Shown here: positions 24,200 to 37,236 of the stretch, piece by piece
Numbering within the stretch: the stretch's first letter is position 1
Layout: each line of letters opens with the position of its first letter
Source of the DNA: Lepeophtheirus salmonis
Lineage: Eukaryota > Arthropoda > Copepoda > Siphonostomatoida > Caligidae
DNA length: 64,000 bases
Direction: 5' to 3'
Assembly: GCF_016086655.4 (NCBI RefSeq)
Contig: NC_052136.2
Coordinates: 7,068,001-7,132,000 of the forward strand
Position numbers and translations under genes: made by a program
The notes under the pieces: model-generated
What the model saw: the letters and a program-made list of their open reading frames with translations, nothing else
Databases searched by the model: none
What the model was told of the DNA's origin: nothing

Positions 24200-27100
24200 C
24201 CCCTAAGTCTGTTGTCAAGCATTATTGTTACAAAAGTATACAACGGTATTCCTATACCAAGAATTGAAAGAGGTATGTGCAGACCCCCAATTCTTATTGA
24301 AAGCAAACATCTTGATGAGGGAAAGGTTTATAGACCTATGGTAGACCACTTGTGTTCAAATCTAAAAATGTATCTGCTGGTCAATGTTAACATCGTCCGG
24401 AATCCTATGTTTGAGAAGTATAACTACTTCATTTCTGTATCTATCGGCTTTGATATTGCTTTTATCGTCCATTTGAGGATAAATAGGTAAATTACAACAA
24501 AAATTACATTGAAAAAATAAATCTTGTTTATGATATAAATTGAAGTGTCAATCTTTATTTGTACTAGTAATTATATTTGTCGTTAAACATCAAGGGATGG
24601 CTTAAAAAATCCACTTTATAAATGTATATCAGTTTAAAACTGATCTTACATACAAAATACTCTCATGATATTTGCATACTGTGTACAAAAATAAGGCACG
24701 GTCATAAATCATATAGAACTGTTTCAAAATACCGTTGATGTAAATATTTTCTTTTTTTAGGTTAATGATATTCTCTAAAAGTTTTGGGTATATTGGGCTC
24801 TAAATCATATCCAGAAAAGGAGTTTATGGATGTTTTACATATTATGAAATTGCTTATTTTTGTATCTCTCAACCTTTTATCCAAAAAGACTAAAGAAAAA
24901 TGTCCCAAAATTATGTCACTAATATATACAAAATTTGTACACTGTATTTTTTTGTCAACAGTCGATCCGCTTGCTCCTTTTTCCTAATCAGTTTTCCGAG
25001 TCTTGATTGGTTGAATAAGGATACACATGATTGGTCAACTCTTAAGGTGGGTTTATACCGTGTTTGGGCCTTATTTTTTTAAAAATCTGCATAAAATTAT
25101 CTTGAAACTTTAATCATTTTCCTCTTTATTTTTTTAACAAGAAATAATTATATTACGAAACTTAAGTAACATTTGTTGACTGTTATTCTTTATTAGTATT
25201 ATAAACGTTGATTTGTAAATTCAAATCCTTAGTCGATAAGCAGAAAATATTTTTTATTTATTGAATTAGAAATATTCAAATATTTGGAGAAGATTGGTCA
25301 TCCACAGTGACATTAGAACAAAACATGTATGCATAAGTACAAGGGTTCATTGCCCTCCTTTTTAACAAACAATATTAATTAAAAAATGCATTTTTATGGT
25401 GTAATCAAGATGCCTCGCCTAATTATGGATTAAAACTAACACTCCAGTTAGCTATTAATAAAGAAGGGATAATGTAGAAAAGGAAAATATAATTATAATC
25501 TTTTCCCAAAACTAATATTCTTTTCGATGTAGAAGGTACTCCTTTTTATAGCAGCAATTAATTTTCTCCTTACAAAATTATTTAAAAACTATTAAAATTG
25601 ATCTCCAGGTTCTCGAAAAAATACCTCATGATTAGAGTTGACATATTTGTAATGAAAAAGCCACCTTTAAAATTAGAAAAGGAAAAACAGTTGTTACGGG
25701 CCCCCTTCTTCTTTTTTTGTTCATTATTTTATAGGACATCCTAGTGGTAACTTCTTTCTCTGAAGCAGAGGCGAAATAGTTCCTTTTTTTGGGGGAGGTT
25801 CAATCGCTTCCCCTCACAAAAATAAATCAAATTCTCATAAAATAAATCTATTTATAGAAATTATTATATAACGGCCGGGATAATTGTCGGGGCTAAGCCC
25901 CCTCCCCCAAAAAAAAAAAAAAGGATAACAACTTGCAACATCTTTGCTCTGAAGAAAGCATTATTGCCTATCTTTTTTGTAAATTGTTTTAAAAATGTAT
26001 AATAAAATAAATACATATATATGGATTAAAATATAAGTACAATATTTTCACTAGACTAATGCTATTTCAAATTTAGAAAGTTCTCCTCTTTATAACAGTG
26101 ATTCACTTGCTCCCCCAAAATCATTTAATAGGGAGCTGATATTAACAAAAATCTGAATTCAGTTGTACCCTATGTCTATCTCCCGCCATTTCCTTTTTGC
26201 TCTACTTTTAAGTAATTAAAAATAAAGAAAAACATTTCATTTTAAAGTTTTAATTATTATTATGTACATACATTTTTTAATGAGAAAAATTAAATTAAAA
26301 TTTTGAATTAGAGAAAGAACCCTTACTTTTAATAAAAAGATAGAGTACCTTCAAAAATCTCTTACTTTAAGTTGTGTTTTTAATCAATATTTTAAATTAT
26401 TGAAAAAAAAAAGGTTTTTTTTATACCTACAAAATATAAATTATCCAATAATGAAATGGAATATTATTCAAATCTATTTTTTTTTTTTTTTAATTAATAA
26501 TAAGATCTACATTAAAAAACTATATGTAATTATAGTTACTATAATTAAAACATAATTTAATGCTTTTTATTCTAGGATTTTATTTTTAATTTTTTTTTGA
26601 TCTACAAAACATAGACAGTCACAATATCTTAATTGCATCATAATATGATATTAAGTATCGAGTAATTCGTATTATGATACTTATATTGATATTAAAACAA
26701 AGTAAAATATGATACACTGGCCTATTTATCTTTATGATATTGAATTAGCTTACCTATACAAGATATATCTTAAGTTAATTTTACACACTGAATGTGCTCA
26801 TTTTCCTATTTGTAATAATAAATTTATACGACATGGGACTAAAAAAATGAAAATGCGCTCATTTTTTATTGTATAATGATTTGAATTAGTTACGTCAATC
26901 GTGCGTATTTTTTAACTTGTCCGCTTTTTGAAATTTCTTTTCCTTACCTGTTTTCATCATTATTTAACCACTAAGTAGTGAATTTCCTTTTCTAATACAT
27001 TCAATTATATTCAAGAGCTGATTGAACATTCATGTACACACATAAAATTTGTTACTGTGATATAATTAATTATAAGTGTCCTTATTGGACTCAGAGAAGA

Positions 27101-28670
27101 ATTATGGATCGAAAGGTCGTAGTAATTCTTGCCGATGTCTTTGTATAGTTCCTCCTCCCTCGCTACAGCTGATTGTAGTTGGTCTAATGAGACTTCACGA
27201 CAACTAAGCTATGAAATTGTTAGGATTCCCCTCCTGATTTTCGGTTTCTTTTTTTTAACATGCCCAATATACAAACGATTTTCATCACTACATATGATTG
27301 CACAATTTGCTTGTAACCACATGTACTAATTTCTTACTAGCACGTTTAAAAATGCACTAATGTTCTTTTCTATACATGGAACCTATATTGTCTTTAGAGA
27401 AGGGAAAATGAGCGCATTGGGCGTTAATTTAGACAAGCAAATTATACAATTGTATCTTTGCACGTTTAAAAATGCACTTTTTGATAAGAATTCTTGTAAT
27501 AACTAGTTGTAATCCTTATTGATGTTATGTTTTTAGTATATGTAACACAATTTATTGATATTATACCACAATACCCCATGATATCTATACTCTTGGACAG
27601 CCCTTGTAATTAATATGCACTAAAAAAATCAATTTGCAGTCTTTCGAAAGAATTTTTAAAATTTTTAACATGTCCATGTTCATGTTTATTAAACATAAAA
27701 CCAAATAAAAAAATATCATTAGAACTAAAGTCGATTTTACGAGGAGTGGAACGAAGGCAAAGGTAAATGTGCAGTGCCCTTTTCTTTTATTTTTGAATTT
27801 AAGGATATTGGTTTTGAAGAAAATTATTTTTTGAGTGGTGCTTTGTGCGTTAAAGTGAGAAACCTAGGCAGGGGCGGGTTTAACCGTGAGGAAAGACAAA
27901 ATGCATAGATCATATTTTTATTGTCGAGATGACATTTATTTATTTATATTTCATTTTTTGTCTAATGACGTTTTGTTATACAATATATTTTTGAGAGATG
28001 ACAAAAAAGTATTTTCAATATCTCTTTTATGATGATGATTTTCTAAAAAAGACATATTTTTTAGATCACGTTTTTTATAAAACATTCATATTTATCATTC
28101 CAAATAATTTAAAATATGTGTGTCTTTATTTCTTATAACCAAGTATGGGTAATTACTCCCGAATCACCATTTCTATCAAAGCCGGAACTGATAAAAACCC
28201 TAAAAAAGTTGATGCATAGCGTTGTTTCCAATTATTTTTATATATTTATTTATATTAAGAATGGAGACTACAATAAATTACGTAAGAAGAATCTATTTTA
28301 TGACCAAAGTTGAAAAATTCAAATATTTATGGGATTGTAAATATTTATTTTTAAACTGACAGGTAATATAAACAGAATATTAATCTATATTTCTTCATAG
28401 AATAAAAAGAACAGTATGATATTATTAATTATTTAAATGGATTATTGTCCTTCTCGTTCGTATATTATTTTTTGAAAGGTTTAAAGTCATTTGAAAACTT
28501 CCAAACATTTCAAGGACAATTTATAAATATAATTTTTTTAAAGTCATTCCTATTGTATTTATTTATTTCTTTTTTAAATTATATGACTCTCCCATTTATT
28601 AATCACTTACAAAAATATTAAATGCACGATGGGAAATGATGATATAGAATATTTCTCACAAAGGATGTAA
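24200..28670. other. gene-poor AT-rich stretch
   Basis: Contains a dispersed repeat (27055-27310), a GC-edged A/T element near 25770-25925 and homopolymers. Two copies of TGCACGTTTAAAAATGCAC-like sequence lie at about 27339 and 27460. Plus-strand frames at 24212-24490 and 24784-25082 have no motif and look accidental. Confidence 0.35.
27055..27310 (+). repeat. dispersed repeat family, 3' half
   Basis: TTGGACTCAGAGAAGAATTA, GTCGTAGTAATTCTTGCC, TCCTCCTCCCTCGCTACAGC, GATTTTCGGTTTC and GATTTTCATCACTA match the 3' half of the copy at 54970-55200. An apparent 66-codon reading frame here is an accident of the repeat. Confidence 0.5.
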
Positions 28671-28674
28671 TATA

Positions 28675-29660
28675 CAGGGTTCGGAAGCAAAACCTGGACT
28701 GAATGACTGATTTTAGAAAAATGTCAATAATTTTATTTTTTGATGCATAATTTTGAAATTTTTTTGACAAAATTTTGAGGCCCGATCTTTGTGAACATTT
28801 TCACTCTATATGGCCGCCCTCAGCACCAATCACAGCCTCCACACGGTGGCAGAAAGCCTTGCAAGAGTTGATGATGAACTTTTCGGACAAGTTGTTCCAC
28901 TCCTTCACAATGGCAACCTTCAGGGAGTACACGTTCGGAGAAGATGTTCGGTTAGTCTCCTTCTCCAAAGTACTCGACCCAGCAAAGTCCAACCGGGTCA
29001 AATCTGGTGAAGATAATAGCCACATGTCCTTTGTCCATAAATCAGCCATGTTGTCGGCGCAGAACTTCTGCCATATGGCCGATGTGTGTGAGGGTCCACC
29101 ATCTTGGGCCAACACATAGTTGTCCTCTAGGTAGGTGGCCTTGAGCCATGGCAGTATGGAGAACCTCAGCAACTTGTAGCAGGGCTCTTGGCCGATTTTC
29201 TCCACAGCCTTAAAAAAGAAGGGAGACATCTTCTTGCCGTCGAACGCCACGACCCCAAGAACCATTGTTTGGGCCGGATTTTTTGTATGGAACACCCCCC
29301 TTGACCTCCTCTGGTGATCCCCCAAGACAACGGTCGTTCCGACGGTTGCAGACCTAGTCCAAAGGGAAAATATTCTCGTTAGAGAATTTTTTTACAGTGG
29401 ATCCATTTGCCTTGATCCACAGACGAATTTTCTTGCACCTCTGCAGTCTCCTTCCGTCAACAGGTGGCGTGGGGTCCTTGTGTAAGACAACTCCAAATCC
29501 TCCACCACAGCCCTCCTGATTGTCCCCTCGTCCATGACATACTCGTTAGAGAGGCGATTCATGGATTTTTTGGGATCTTCCTTGATCTTTTTCTTCAAGT
29601 CCCCCAGAAACTCAAAATCCCCCCATCCCATGATTTTATATGTCTTATATTGCCTCAACT
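28675..29660 (-). mobile_element. maT-like mariner element (DD37D), inactivated
   Basis: The 3' terminal repeat CAGGGTTCGGAAGCAAAACC starts at 28675 after a TA. The minus strand encodes most of a transposase. The N-terminal helix-turn-helix part is at 29658-29392 (KKKIKEDPKKSMNRLSNEY...). The first catalytic block is in another frame near 29380 and reads FSNEN where SDEK is expected, so the first Asp is Asn. The C-terminal half is at 29325-28801, with the second Asp in AQDGGPSHT and the third in LTRLDF, 37 residues apart. It ends AVIGAEGGHIE then a stop. The 5' terminal repeat is missing. The element lies inside the possible long intron of sPLA2 copy C. Confidence 0.8.
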
Positions 29661-29994
29661 ATCGAGTGGCAAATATCTCTCTGCAGCCATATTTGACTTT
29701 AAACACAAATATATCACTGAATTCATAACCGATTATTTTTTAAATTTAGCTTAAAAATTAACATTTAATAACAATATGGTCATAAAATATACCCATAAAT
29801 TAAATGTGAATGTCTGTGTATTTGTGTGAGTGTATGTTTGTGTGTGTGGATGCTCCTCATTTAATCATGGCTGAACCAACAGATGGATTTTCCCGATTTT
29901 TTTAATGTAGATTCTAATTACCCCAGAAACGGATTTGATGACAATGTTTTTACTCTCCAGGGCTCTTGCAGGATTAAAATAGCGTTTTCAGCAT

Positions 29995-30545
29995 TTTACC
30001 TGTACAGCCTGAGGGCCAGGCTGTATTTTGGATATCATAAGAGTTCTTTGATGCTCAGAGAAAAGGTGGTGAAAGAAGTTAACCTGCCTCGGGGACCAAA
30101 ATCCCACAACCCGTGTTTGAGGGTGTATTCTAGCCTTTTGAAGGGGTTCTTAGTGCTAATAAATGTTACGGCGGTGCAGTTTAAACTCCCTTGAGACCTA
30201 CTACTTCACTTATACAACCTGAGAGCTGGGGTATATTTTGGGATATTAGGAGGGTTCCTTGATGCTCAAGAAATGGGCAACAGAGAAATTTAACTTGACC
30301 TGGGTCCAGCACTACACTTGCACAACCTTTGGTCTGATATATATGATAGAAAACTAGAAGGGGTTCTTGGTGCTTAGAAATTCGGCGGCGGTAAAGTTTA
30401 AAGTGTATTTCTCCCCAGGACTTCACACACATGATCTGAAGATGGGGTTACATTGGGGTATTAGGAGGTTTTTTAAATGATCAAGGAAGCGGCAGCGTAA
30501 AAATTTAGAAAAAAGAGAAATTTAACTTGACTCGGGCAGTTTACC
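29995..30545 (+). repeat. tandem array of about five diverged 105 bp units
   Basis: The motif ACAACCTG(A)G..GG.TGTATTTTGG, followed by TTCTTGATGCTCA and then AATTTAACTTGACTCGG, recurs at about 30001, 30105, 30209, 30313 and 30420. The spacing is close to 105 bp. Units are clearly diverged, so the array is old. Related units occur near 63.2-63.75 kb in both orientations. No coding role is apparent. Confidence 0.65.
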
Positions 30546-30549
30546 TCTA

Positions 30550-33010
30550 CTTAATTAATTTTAATTTATTAAGGTCCAGGGCAACCCTGGGTAAACCTAC
30601 TCTAGTATACTTCAAAAATGTAAATAAGAATAAAGTTTTAGAAGAAAATAAATTAGCATAAAAAAATACTTCGAGGTTGTAAATTCAAAAAATGGGTCAA
30701 AGCTCAAGATTTGCTGCATTCACAAATCTCAAAGAGTATTAATGTTAATCTAGTATATTGAAGCACAACTCGTAGAAACTTATAAAAAAATATTTCAGGG
30801 ATGGCAAAATTCTCCACCTGTCAACTAGCCCCTTTTCATCCTCGCCTATTGGATTTATTCGTCACTTTTGTTCGTTTTTTGTCCGGAGACATAATTACAC
30901 CAATTCCATATATTTTAGACGATATATAAGTGCTTTTTATCAAATTAAATAATATTTTGATCGATAAAGAGTTTTTCTTTCTTTTTTTACTCCAAAAACT
31001 CTCTCATTTGGGTTGTAAATTATAAGAATTCTGGGTATTTAAAAAAGAAACGAAAAATTAGCATCGTAATAATGACAATGACAAAAATTGAAGATTGCTA
31101 GAGAGCAAAAGAGTGTAGCTGCCATGGCGTTTTATTAAACCAGCTGGGAGGTGGAATTTTTTCGAAATTTCTTTTAAATTTTTTTTTCAAAAAATCAATT
31201 TTAAAAATTAAATTTTTTGGAAATTAATATCAAAATTAAATTCTAATATTAGATTTTTTTTAGTAATTAAATTTTGTAGAAAAAAATTTCATAAAATTTA
31301 CGTCAACTTTAACAAAATTATATTTTTAGAAAAAGTTGAAAAATCCTCAGCTCATTATAAAGTATAATTTTTTTTGGAAAAAGAATTTCAAAACAAAATT
31401 TTTTGGAGAAAAATTTCAAAGTTCATTTTTATTGAAAGAAAAATTTAATTTGTTTGGAAAAAAATTTGAAAAATTAAATTAAATTAGAAATATTTAATTT
31501 TCTAGTAAAAAGGAAAAATTCAATAACTTTGGGGGAGGGCTACTCCCCCTCCAGCCCACCTCTTACAGACGCTCCATGTCCCCCTTTGTATCAGGCAAGG
31601 GCATAGGCAGAAATTACTCAGTTTTCAATCCTCAATGTTACTTTGAGTCTAACAGAAACTTACACTTATAAATCCTCAGCAAATCCTAAGTATTACTCTC
31701 CTTCAATCATGAACATACACACTCGTACATAGAATTAAATGTTATTTCTTCAATAATGAATAAACAATCATACCAGCTTTCAAAAAAACACTGTTTATGT
31801 AGGTTACTACTAAAAATGCTTATGATTAACAACCCTTTTTTCATTGTTATGAGATTTCTTAATTATTTCCATCAAATGTCAGTAAATTATGATTAAGAAC
31901 CAAGATTCTTGTTAGTATTAGTTCAAAAACACTTTTTGACTCTTATTTGTAATTATGCTCTTAAAATATGGAATGACTGTATTGTAAAATATGTGAGGGA
32001 AAAACACTCAGTCAATTACCTATAAGAATGTTTCACCTATATCCTTCCATGCTTATTTTGTAGCATTTGATCGTATGATATCTATCAGAGTTTGAATATA
32101 GTCAAGGTATCTTTTGTTTCGCCCATTGATGTCCAAGGTATTTAAACATAAATATTATTACTTTAAATGAATAACACAACAGGTGCCTCTACAGAGGGTA
32201 GACCCGAGGACAGTAGCTCCCTCCCCCAAAAAAAAAAAAAAAAAAATGAAGGAATTTTTGTTTTTTATTAGAAAATTTACTATTTTGAAATTTAATCAAT
32301 TTTTTTTTTTTTAATTTTACAAAAAATCTAAATTTCTGTGAATAACTATGGATTGTTCATTTTTTCTTCTAAAAATTTTAATTTTTTGTGAAGTTTTGTT
32401 TATAAATTTTTTTGTGAATAGCAGTGAATTTTTGAATTTTTTCCAAAAAAAATTCTTAAATCAAACACCCCACTCCTCACCCCGCTCCTCCCCCCACTCC
32501 AAAAAAAAAAAAAAATACAATCCTGCAGACACGCTTGCACATAGGACTCCGGCCTTTGTACTTAAGTGTGAAGAATTTTGTAATAAAATCGGAGTTTATC
32601 ATAAAAATATGCTACATTGTACTTTAAGGCTAATAGACATCAAAATAAGGATTATACGATGTCCCAATGTTTATTTTAACAAATATTTAGACTTATTCAT
32701 GAAAATAGAATGTCGTATGTAGTTATAATTATCAGCAGGAATGTTTGTGATATTAATCATATTGTAAAATGATCAATCATTATGTGATTAATTTGATTAG
32801 ATTGGATTTAAAATCATTTATTATTATGAGACAAAGGTGCTATTTTTATTTTGGCTTGCAAGACTCTTACTGACACTTCATAAATTTATTATAAATATAA
32901 CTATCACACTCAATCATCAAAAAATGTATAAATTCGTCAAAAACGAATATCATCATAACTTTGTTAGTTCCACTTCTAAGAAGATATTGATTATAAAAAA
33001 AAAACATTTA
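30550..33010. other. low-complexity stretch with GC-edged A/T elements
   Basis: About 31110-31590 is a long run of AAATTTT-type sequence ending CTACTCCCCCTCCAGCCC ... GACGCTCC. About 32190-32540 is a similar body between CTCCCTCCCCCAAAA and CCCCCCACTCCAAAA. A 124-codon frame at 32348-32722 follows this low-complexity sequence and is not a gene. Confidence 0.45.
31610..31760 (-). repeat. dispersed repeat family, reverse copy
   Basis: The plus strand reads CAATGTTACTTTGAGTCTAA, CAGAAACTTACACTTATAAA and TCCTCAGCAAATCC. This is the reverse complement of the TTAGACTCGGAG / ATTTATAA part of the 54.8 kb copy. It is closely matched by 46440-46580. Confidence 0.4.
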
Positions 33011-33011
33011 C

Positions 33012-33208
33012 CTCGATTCTGCTAGGATAAGGTCACATTCAACAGGTTGATCATATCGGTATTGAATTACAGCAACTGTTTGTTCATGAAATAACGTCAC
33101 TTTTTGCAGCCTCTCATCTCTTCCTCCACGTAACCTCCTTCCATCAGTCCAACCAATCACATTCAGCTGAATGATTGAAAGAACTCCTATGCTAATCAAT
33201 ATGAACAT
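33012..33208 (-). CDS. signal-peptide exon of a group III sPLA2-like gene
   Basis: This single exon encodes a hydrophobic signal peptide (MFILISIGVLSIIQL...) followed by a segment with HEQTVAV and a later ECDL. It is laid out like exon 1 of copy A (HEETIAA ... HCRL) and copy B (EKTVAYV ... NCEL). It ends in AG followed by GTAAAT, with two bases left over, exactly as in those two exons. An upstream in-frame ATG at 33277 would add 23 residues. The nearest compatible acceptor with sPLA2 exons downstream is at 23286, so it may be the first exon of copy C with a 9.7 kb intron 1 holding a mariner relic. It could equally be the orphan first exon of a lost fourth copy. Confidence 0.55.
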
Positions 33209-34134
33209 TCCACTTAATTGTACTTTGTACAAGGATAAAGACCTTTTGAATAGAAGGTGTAATACTTTATGTTTCATGGTAGTAGTCTGATAGTTTTTGT
33301 TTTTTTTCCTGATAAGTGCCCTCCTAGAATAGGTTTATCCATAGAACCATCAGCGGACGCTTTTTTTGCGCGATTCTTCTAGTGTGGTAAGTAGATACAG
33401 TCTTAAGTAAATATCCAGTTTTCATTTCATGACCATGAAAAAACCATTCCACTTTTTGTCCTCTGAAATGATTCATATTTAATATGTATGAGCCTTGTAT
33501 AAAAAATTACATAGAACTTGTGTTTCTCTCTCGAGATTCTTGAGGGTTTTACACCTACGAGAAATTTCCGAGAAAAAAATATTAAATTTGCAAATCTTGC
33601 ATTTAATTATTTGACAATACACTTGAATCCTTTATGTCATTCATTTAATACAAAGTTGAATAGATGTTGAAGATTCACTAGATACAAAATTTTTAACGGT
33701 ATTATTTAACGGTTTTTACAGTGCAAATAATGTAGACATTAATAAAATATGTTGTCCAACAAAGCAATTATGAATTACCCAACAATGGAATAATTAATTA
33801 TTACTTCAATTTTTAATGTAGGAAATATGAATTTGTTTTGGGATAATTCACGAATGGTTTAATTTTTTTTTCTTTACAAATATAAAGTAATCTAGAATGG
33901 GCATTCGGAAGGGTGCAACCCTCAGCCTCAAATCGTTCCCTCTAAAAAAATATATTTATTTCTCCTGTATGTTGATAATCAAAAGTTTGACATGTCAAAC
34001 ATTCATTGACCTTGTTTTAATTGACATAGATATATAGTGGCTTTAATATACATACAAAATATTACTAATTTGAGTTAAGGTGGGTTATAAATGATAATTT
34101 TGTGGGAACAAATCTTCTCTAGATATCATTTATC

Positions 34135-34712
34135 AGGAGCGTCCGCGGGGGTGGGTTGGAGGGGCTACAACGTGAAAATAGGGGTACTGCTTTTTTAAAG
34201 ATTTATTTTCCATGAAATAATAGTCATTCCAGCAAATTATACAACAGAGCAAAAAGAAAAACAATAATATTTGAAATTTCATTCTTAAAACTTTTTTATA
34301 TAAATTTAATTTTTCTTAAAATTTTAATTTTCTGTAAATAGCTATGAATATTTAAAAAAAAAAATTCCAAAAACTATCTTAACGTGAAAAGCTATGGATT
34401 TTTGAGATTTTTTTACCCAAAAATGTAATATGTAAAATTTAATTTTTCTATTTTTTTTTCTAAAAAAAAATAAGTCTTCCGCCGTCAATAATAACATATA
34501 GATTATTGAAATTGTTAAGAAAAAATTAAATATTTTAAATTTTTGTTTCTAAATATTTAATTTTTTGTGAATAATTTAAAAAAAAAAAATTTTAATATTT
34601 TTTTTTGTGATAGCTTTGAATTTTAAAATTTTTTTCATAAAATTTAATGTTTGGGGTTTTTTTCTATGAAAATTCTAAAAACTAACCCCTTCCCTCCTCT
34701 GGACGCGCTCCT
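34135..34712. mobile_element. A/T-rich element with GC-rich inverted ends
   Basis: The left end reads AGGAGCGTCCGCGGGGGTGG and the right end, reversed, reads AGGAGCGCGTCCAGAGGAGG. This is an inverted repeat of about 20 bp around a 578 bp body made of poly-A and poly-T rich, tandem-like (aaaatttt)n sequence. Similar A/T-rich bodies with GC-rich edges occur at about 25770-25925, 31110-31590, 32190-32540 and 48855-49060. There is no coding capacity, so it looks non-autonomous. Confidence 0.45.
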
Positions 34713-37038
34713 TTTATATATATATATCCATACATGAAACAGTTTCAAACACCGTGGATTTCGCATAACGCAGTGACTCCCAGTATATTGCAACATATTC
34801 CTTCATATCACAGTTTTTTATATTATGATAATAATTACAAAAAGTATATATTGAAGTAAACAAGATTTTTTTTAGTAATAAAAAAGTCCCCCTACAACGT
34901 GAATTTCATATAACGCCGTTTTTTCTTGTTCGTAAAAACTGTCATAAGCGGAGACCCCTTCTATATATCTTAGACGTGTACATTCATGATAGATGTGGCA
35001 ACCCTCCTTATTATATCTCAATTTTGTTCCAAAGTTATGGTATACATTTTCAACCCTTGCTTTGACCTTGAACTTTCACCTAAACTTTTCAAAATTTAAT
35101 GTAAAAAACAAAAATGGACAAATCAGCACAAATGTGCAGTAAGAACCAGATCCTCTAATCTTCTTAAGTCTGTAAAAGTATTTGACGAAATACTTGACCT
35201 TAATATTTTACAAATAGAAACTTCATTTTTATTTTTTTAAATATTGCCGATATGAAAGTGTTTATTTAAATTCAAGGCTGGTGTGGGGGTACTCAAGAAT
35301 TGACTGAAATGCATTATAAATTATTTACCATGGTAGAATAAAAATTATAACCAATAGAGGTAGTCATAGAAGTATAAAGGATCCATTCAAACAAATTAAA
35401 TCATCCCAAGAAAGTTTCCCACGAAAAAAGATCCAATTACGAGTAAAATTCATCTTAGACAATGATCAAACTTTTAGGATATCTTTCCTATAACGTTATA
35501 CGTATAGTATTACATACACAACTATTCGATTTGTGGAACTAGATCATATTTGGTCTCAAAAACTTCATTAATACAATTACAAAAATATAATCTAAAGATC
35601 GTAAAAAGAAAATGCGAATTTCTTATTTATGATTTTAGCCACGATGTTTTCGAAAAAAGACAAATCATATTTTAGAGATGCCGTATGGAGAAAATCATTT
35701 ATTTTTTTAATTACCTTAACGATAATATTAATTTTGAATAATACAAAAAACTCAATAAAAAAATTAAAGATATTGGATTTTTACCCATTTATAAAAAAAA
35801 AATAAGTCATTTGTGTTTTTAAAAATGAACAAGGATTCAAATTTCAAAAAATCAGAAAATTCTAGTGTATTTTTAATGAGAGTCCCTTATTTTAGATATT
35901 TTACTTGTTTGATTAAGATAGAAAAAAGTTGAATTGTTTAAGGAAATAAATGGTTACTATCATAATATTATTTATATGTACTATCTATATATTTGTCCGA
36001 AGATAACTGTAAACTAAATATATATATTGAAAAATTATTTGTAAAAATAAATACTTTGTCGGCAGATTATATTTGAATAACTATTCAGAGAATGTTATAC
36101 TCATATATCCAATGACATTAGTATCCAAGGGTTCATCGCACTCGATTTGCTGTCCTGAGTAACTTTAGGTTGGAGTCATGTCCTAAAAAAATTTCCTGTG
36201 ATTTTATATTCACATTAAATTTATTTTGACTATCAAATCTTGGCTCAAAAAACTTGTATTCAATCAATTGGTTATGTTAATTAGAGGTAGTTTATAATTG
36301 AACCATAGCCATTAACAAAGGACGATTTTACTGTGAGCGGAGTTTGAGGCAAAGACAAAATAAAGGCTATTCTTTTGCAAATTTTAACGCATGCAGGGTT
36401 TTTAATTCAAAAAAAGAAATGAAAGAAAATAATTTCATGCGGGACTCTTATTATGTACGTCAAAGTATGGCTCAGTATCTTTGGTGTCTGCAGGATATTT
36501 TGAACACAGTTTTTTTAAAGGAAACTACTAGCTCCTACAAATCTATAACACACTATTTATTAAGTAAGGAAGGGGGGGGGGGACTAAAGCCACAGAGGCC
36601 TTCCTTCTCTAGACTAATATTATTGTTGACAATCTGAAGAGTGTTTCAGATTTTTCAAAGCTATTATCATTATTCTTTCGTTCTTGAAGAGAGAAAATCT
36701 AGGCAAAAAGTAATCACTATTGTGTGTGCTCATGAATGACGGAGAGTGATACTCAGAATTGGTGAGAAGTTATTAAAGTATGTCCTTGTTAGACTCAGAG
36801 AGGATAATAATAATTACCAAGGTTGTGCCGGGTTCAGGTTCATTGGTTCTATCGGTACAAGGTTCGGTTCCTTCATTTCAATGATTTGGATGTCAGTTCA
36901 ACTTTATCGGTCTTTGGTCTCAGTTTTTTTTTTACAGGCTCAGTTTGGTAACAGCCATTCGAGCCAAGAAAATGTTATTAGATACAAACTGTGCTGCAGC
37001 AACTTTATACGCAGTGTGCGTTGTGCCCTAAGTTCTAG

Positions 37039-37236
37039 CAGGGGCCCAAAAAACTAAGATAATTTTTTTCGAAGTGGGGCCATAAGGGGGGCTAGAGGGG
37101 GGTACAGGTAGATGGATAATTGAGGATTGCTTTCAGTATATACATACATAGTACACATGTTTCGTATAAAGAAGGCCTCAGTTTAAAAATGTATTATTGT
37201 AGGGGGTCTTGGCATAGGAAAGTTTGGGAACCCCTG
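37039..37236. mobile_element. hAT-like MITE
   Basis: The left end CAGGGGCCCAAAAAAC and the right end GTTTGGGAACCCCTG form an imperfect inverted repeat of the hAT type (CAGxG at the termini) around a 198 bp non-coding body. The flanking 8-mers do not match, so a target-site duplication is not supported. Confidence 0.5.

Noticed and set aside
27129..27329. 66-codon frame as a short gene
   Set aside because: The same sequence occurs as a non-coding dispersed repeat at 54970-55200 with the frame broken.
28775..29119. 114-codon plus-strand frame as a gene
   Set aside because: It is the reverse of the mariner transposase C-terminal half, which carries the recognised motifs.
32348..32722. 124-codon plus-strand frame as a gene
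   Set aside because: Its sequence follows poly-A/poly-T and poly-C runs of a low-complexity element.
36344..37057. two adjacent plus-strand frames as an exon pair
   Set aside because: No motif or splice-consistent link; one overlaps a poly-G run and the other a dispersed repeat.
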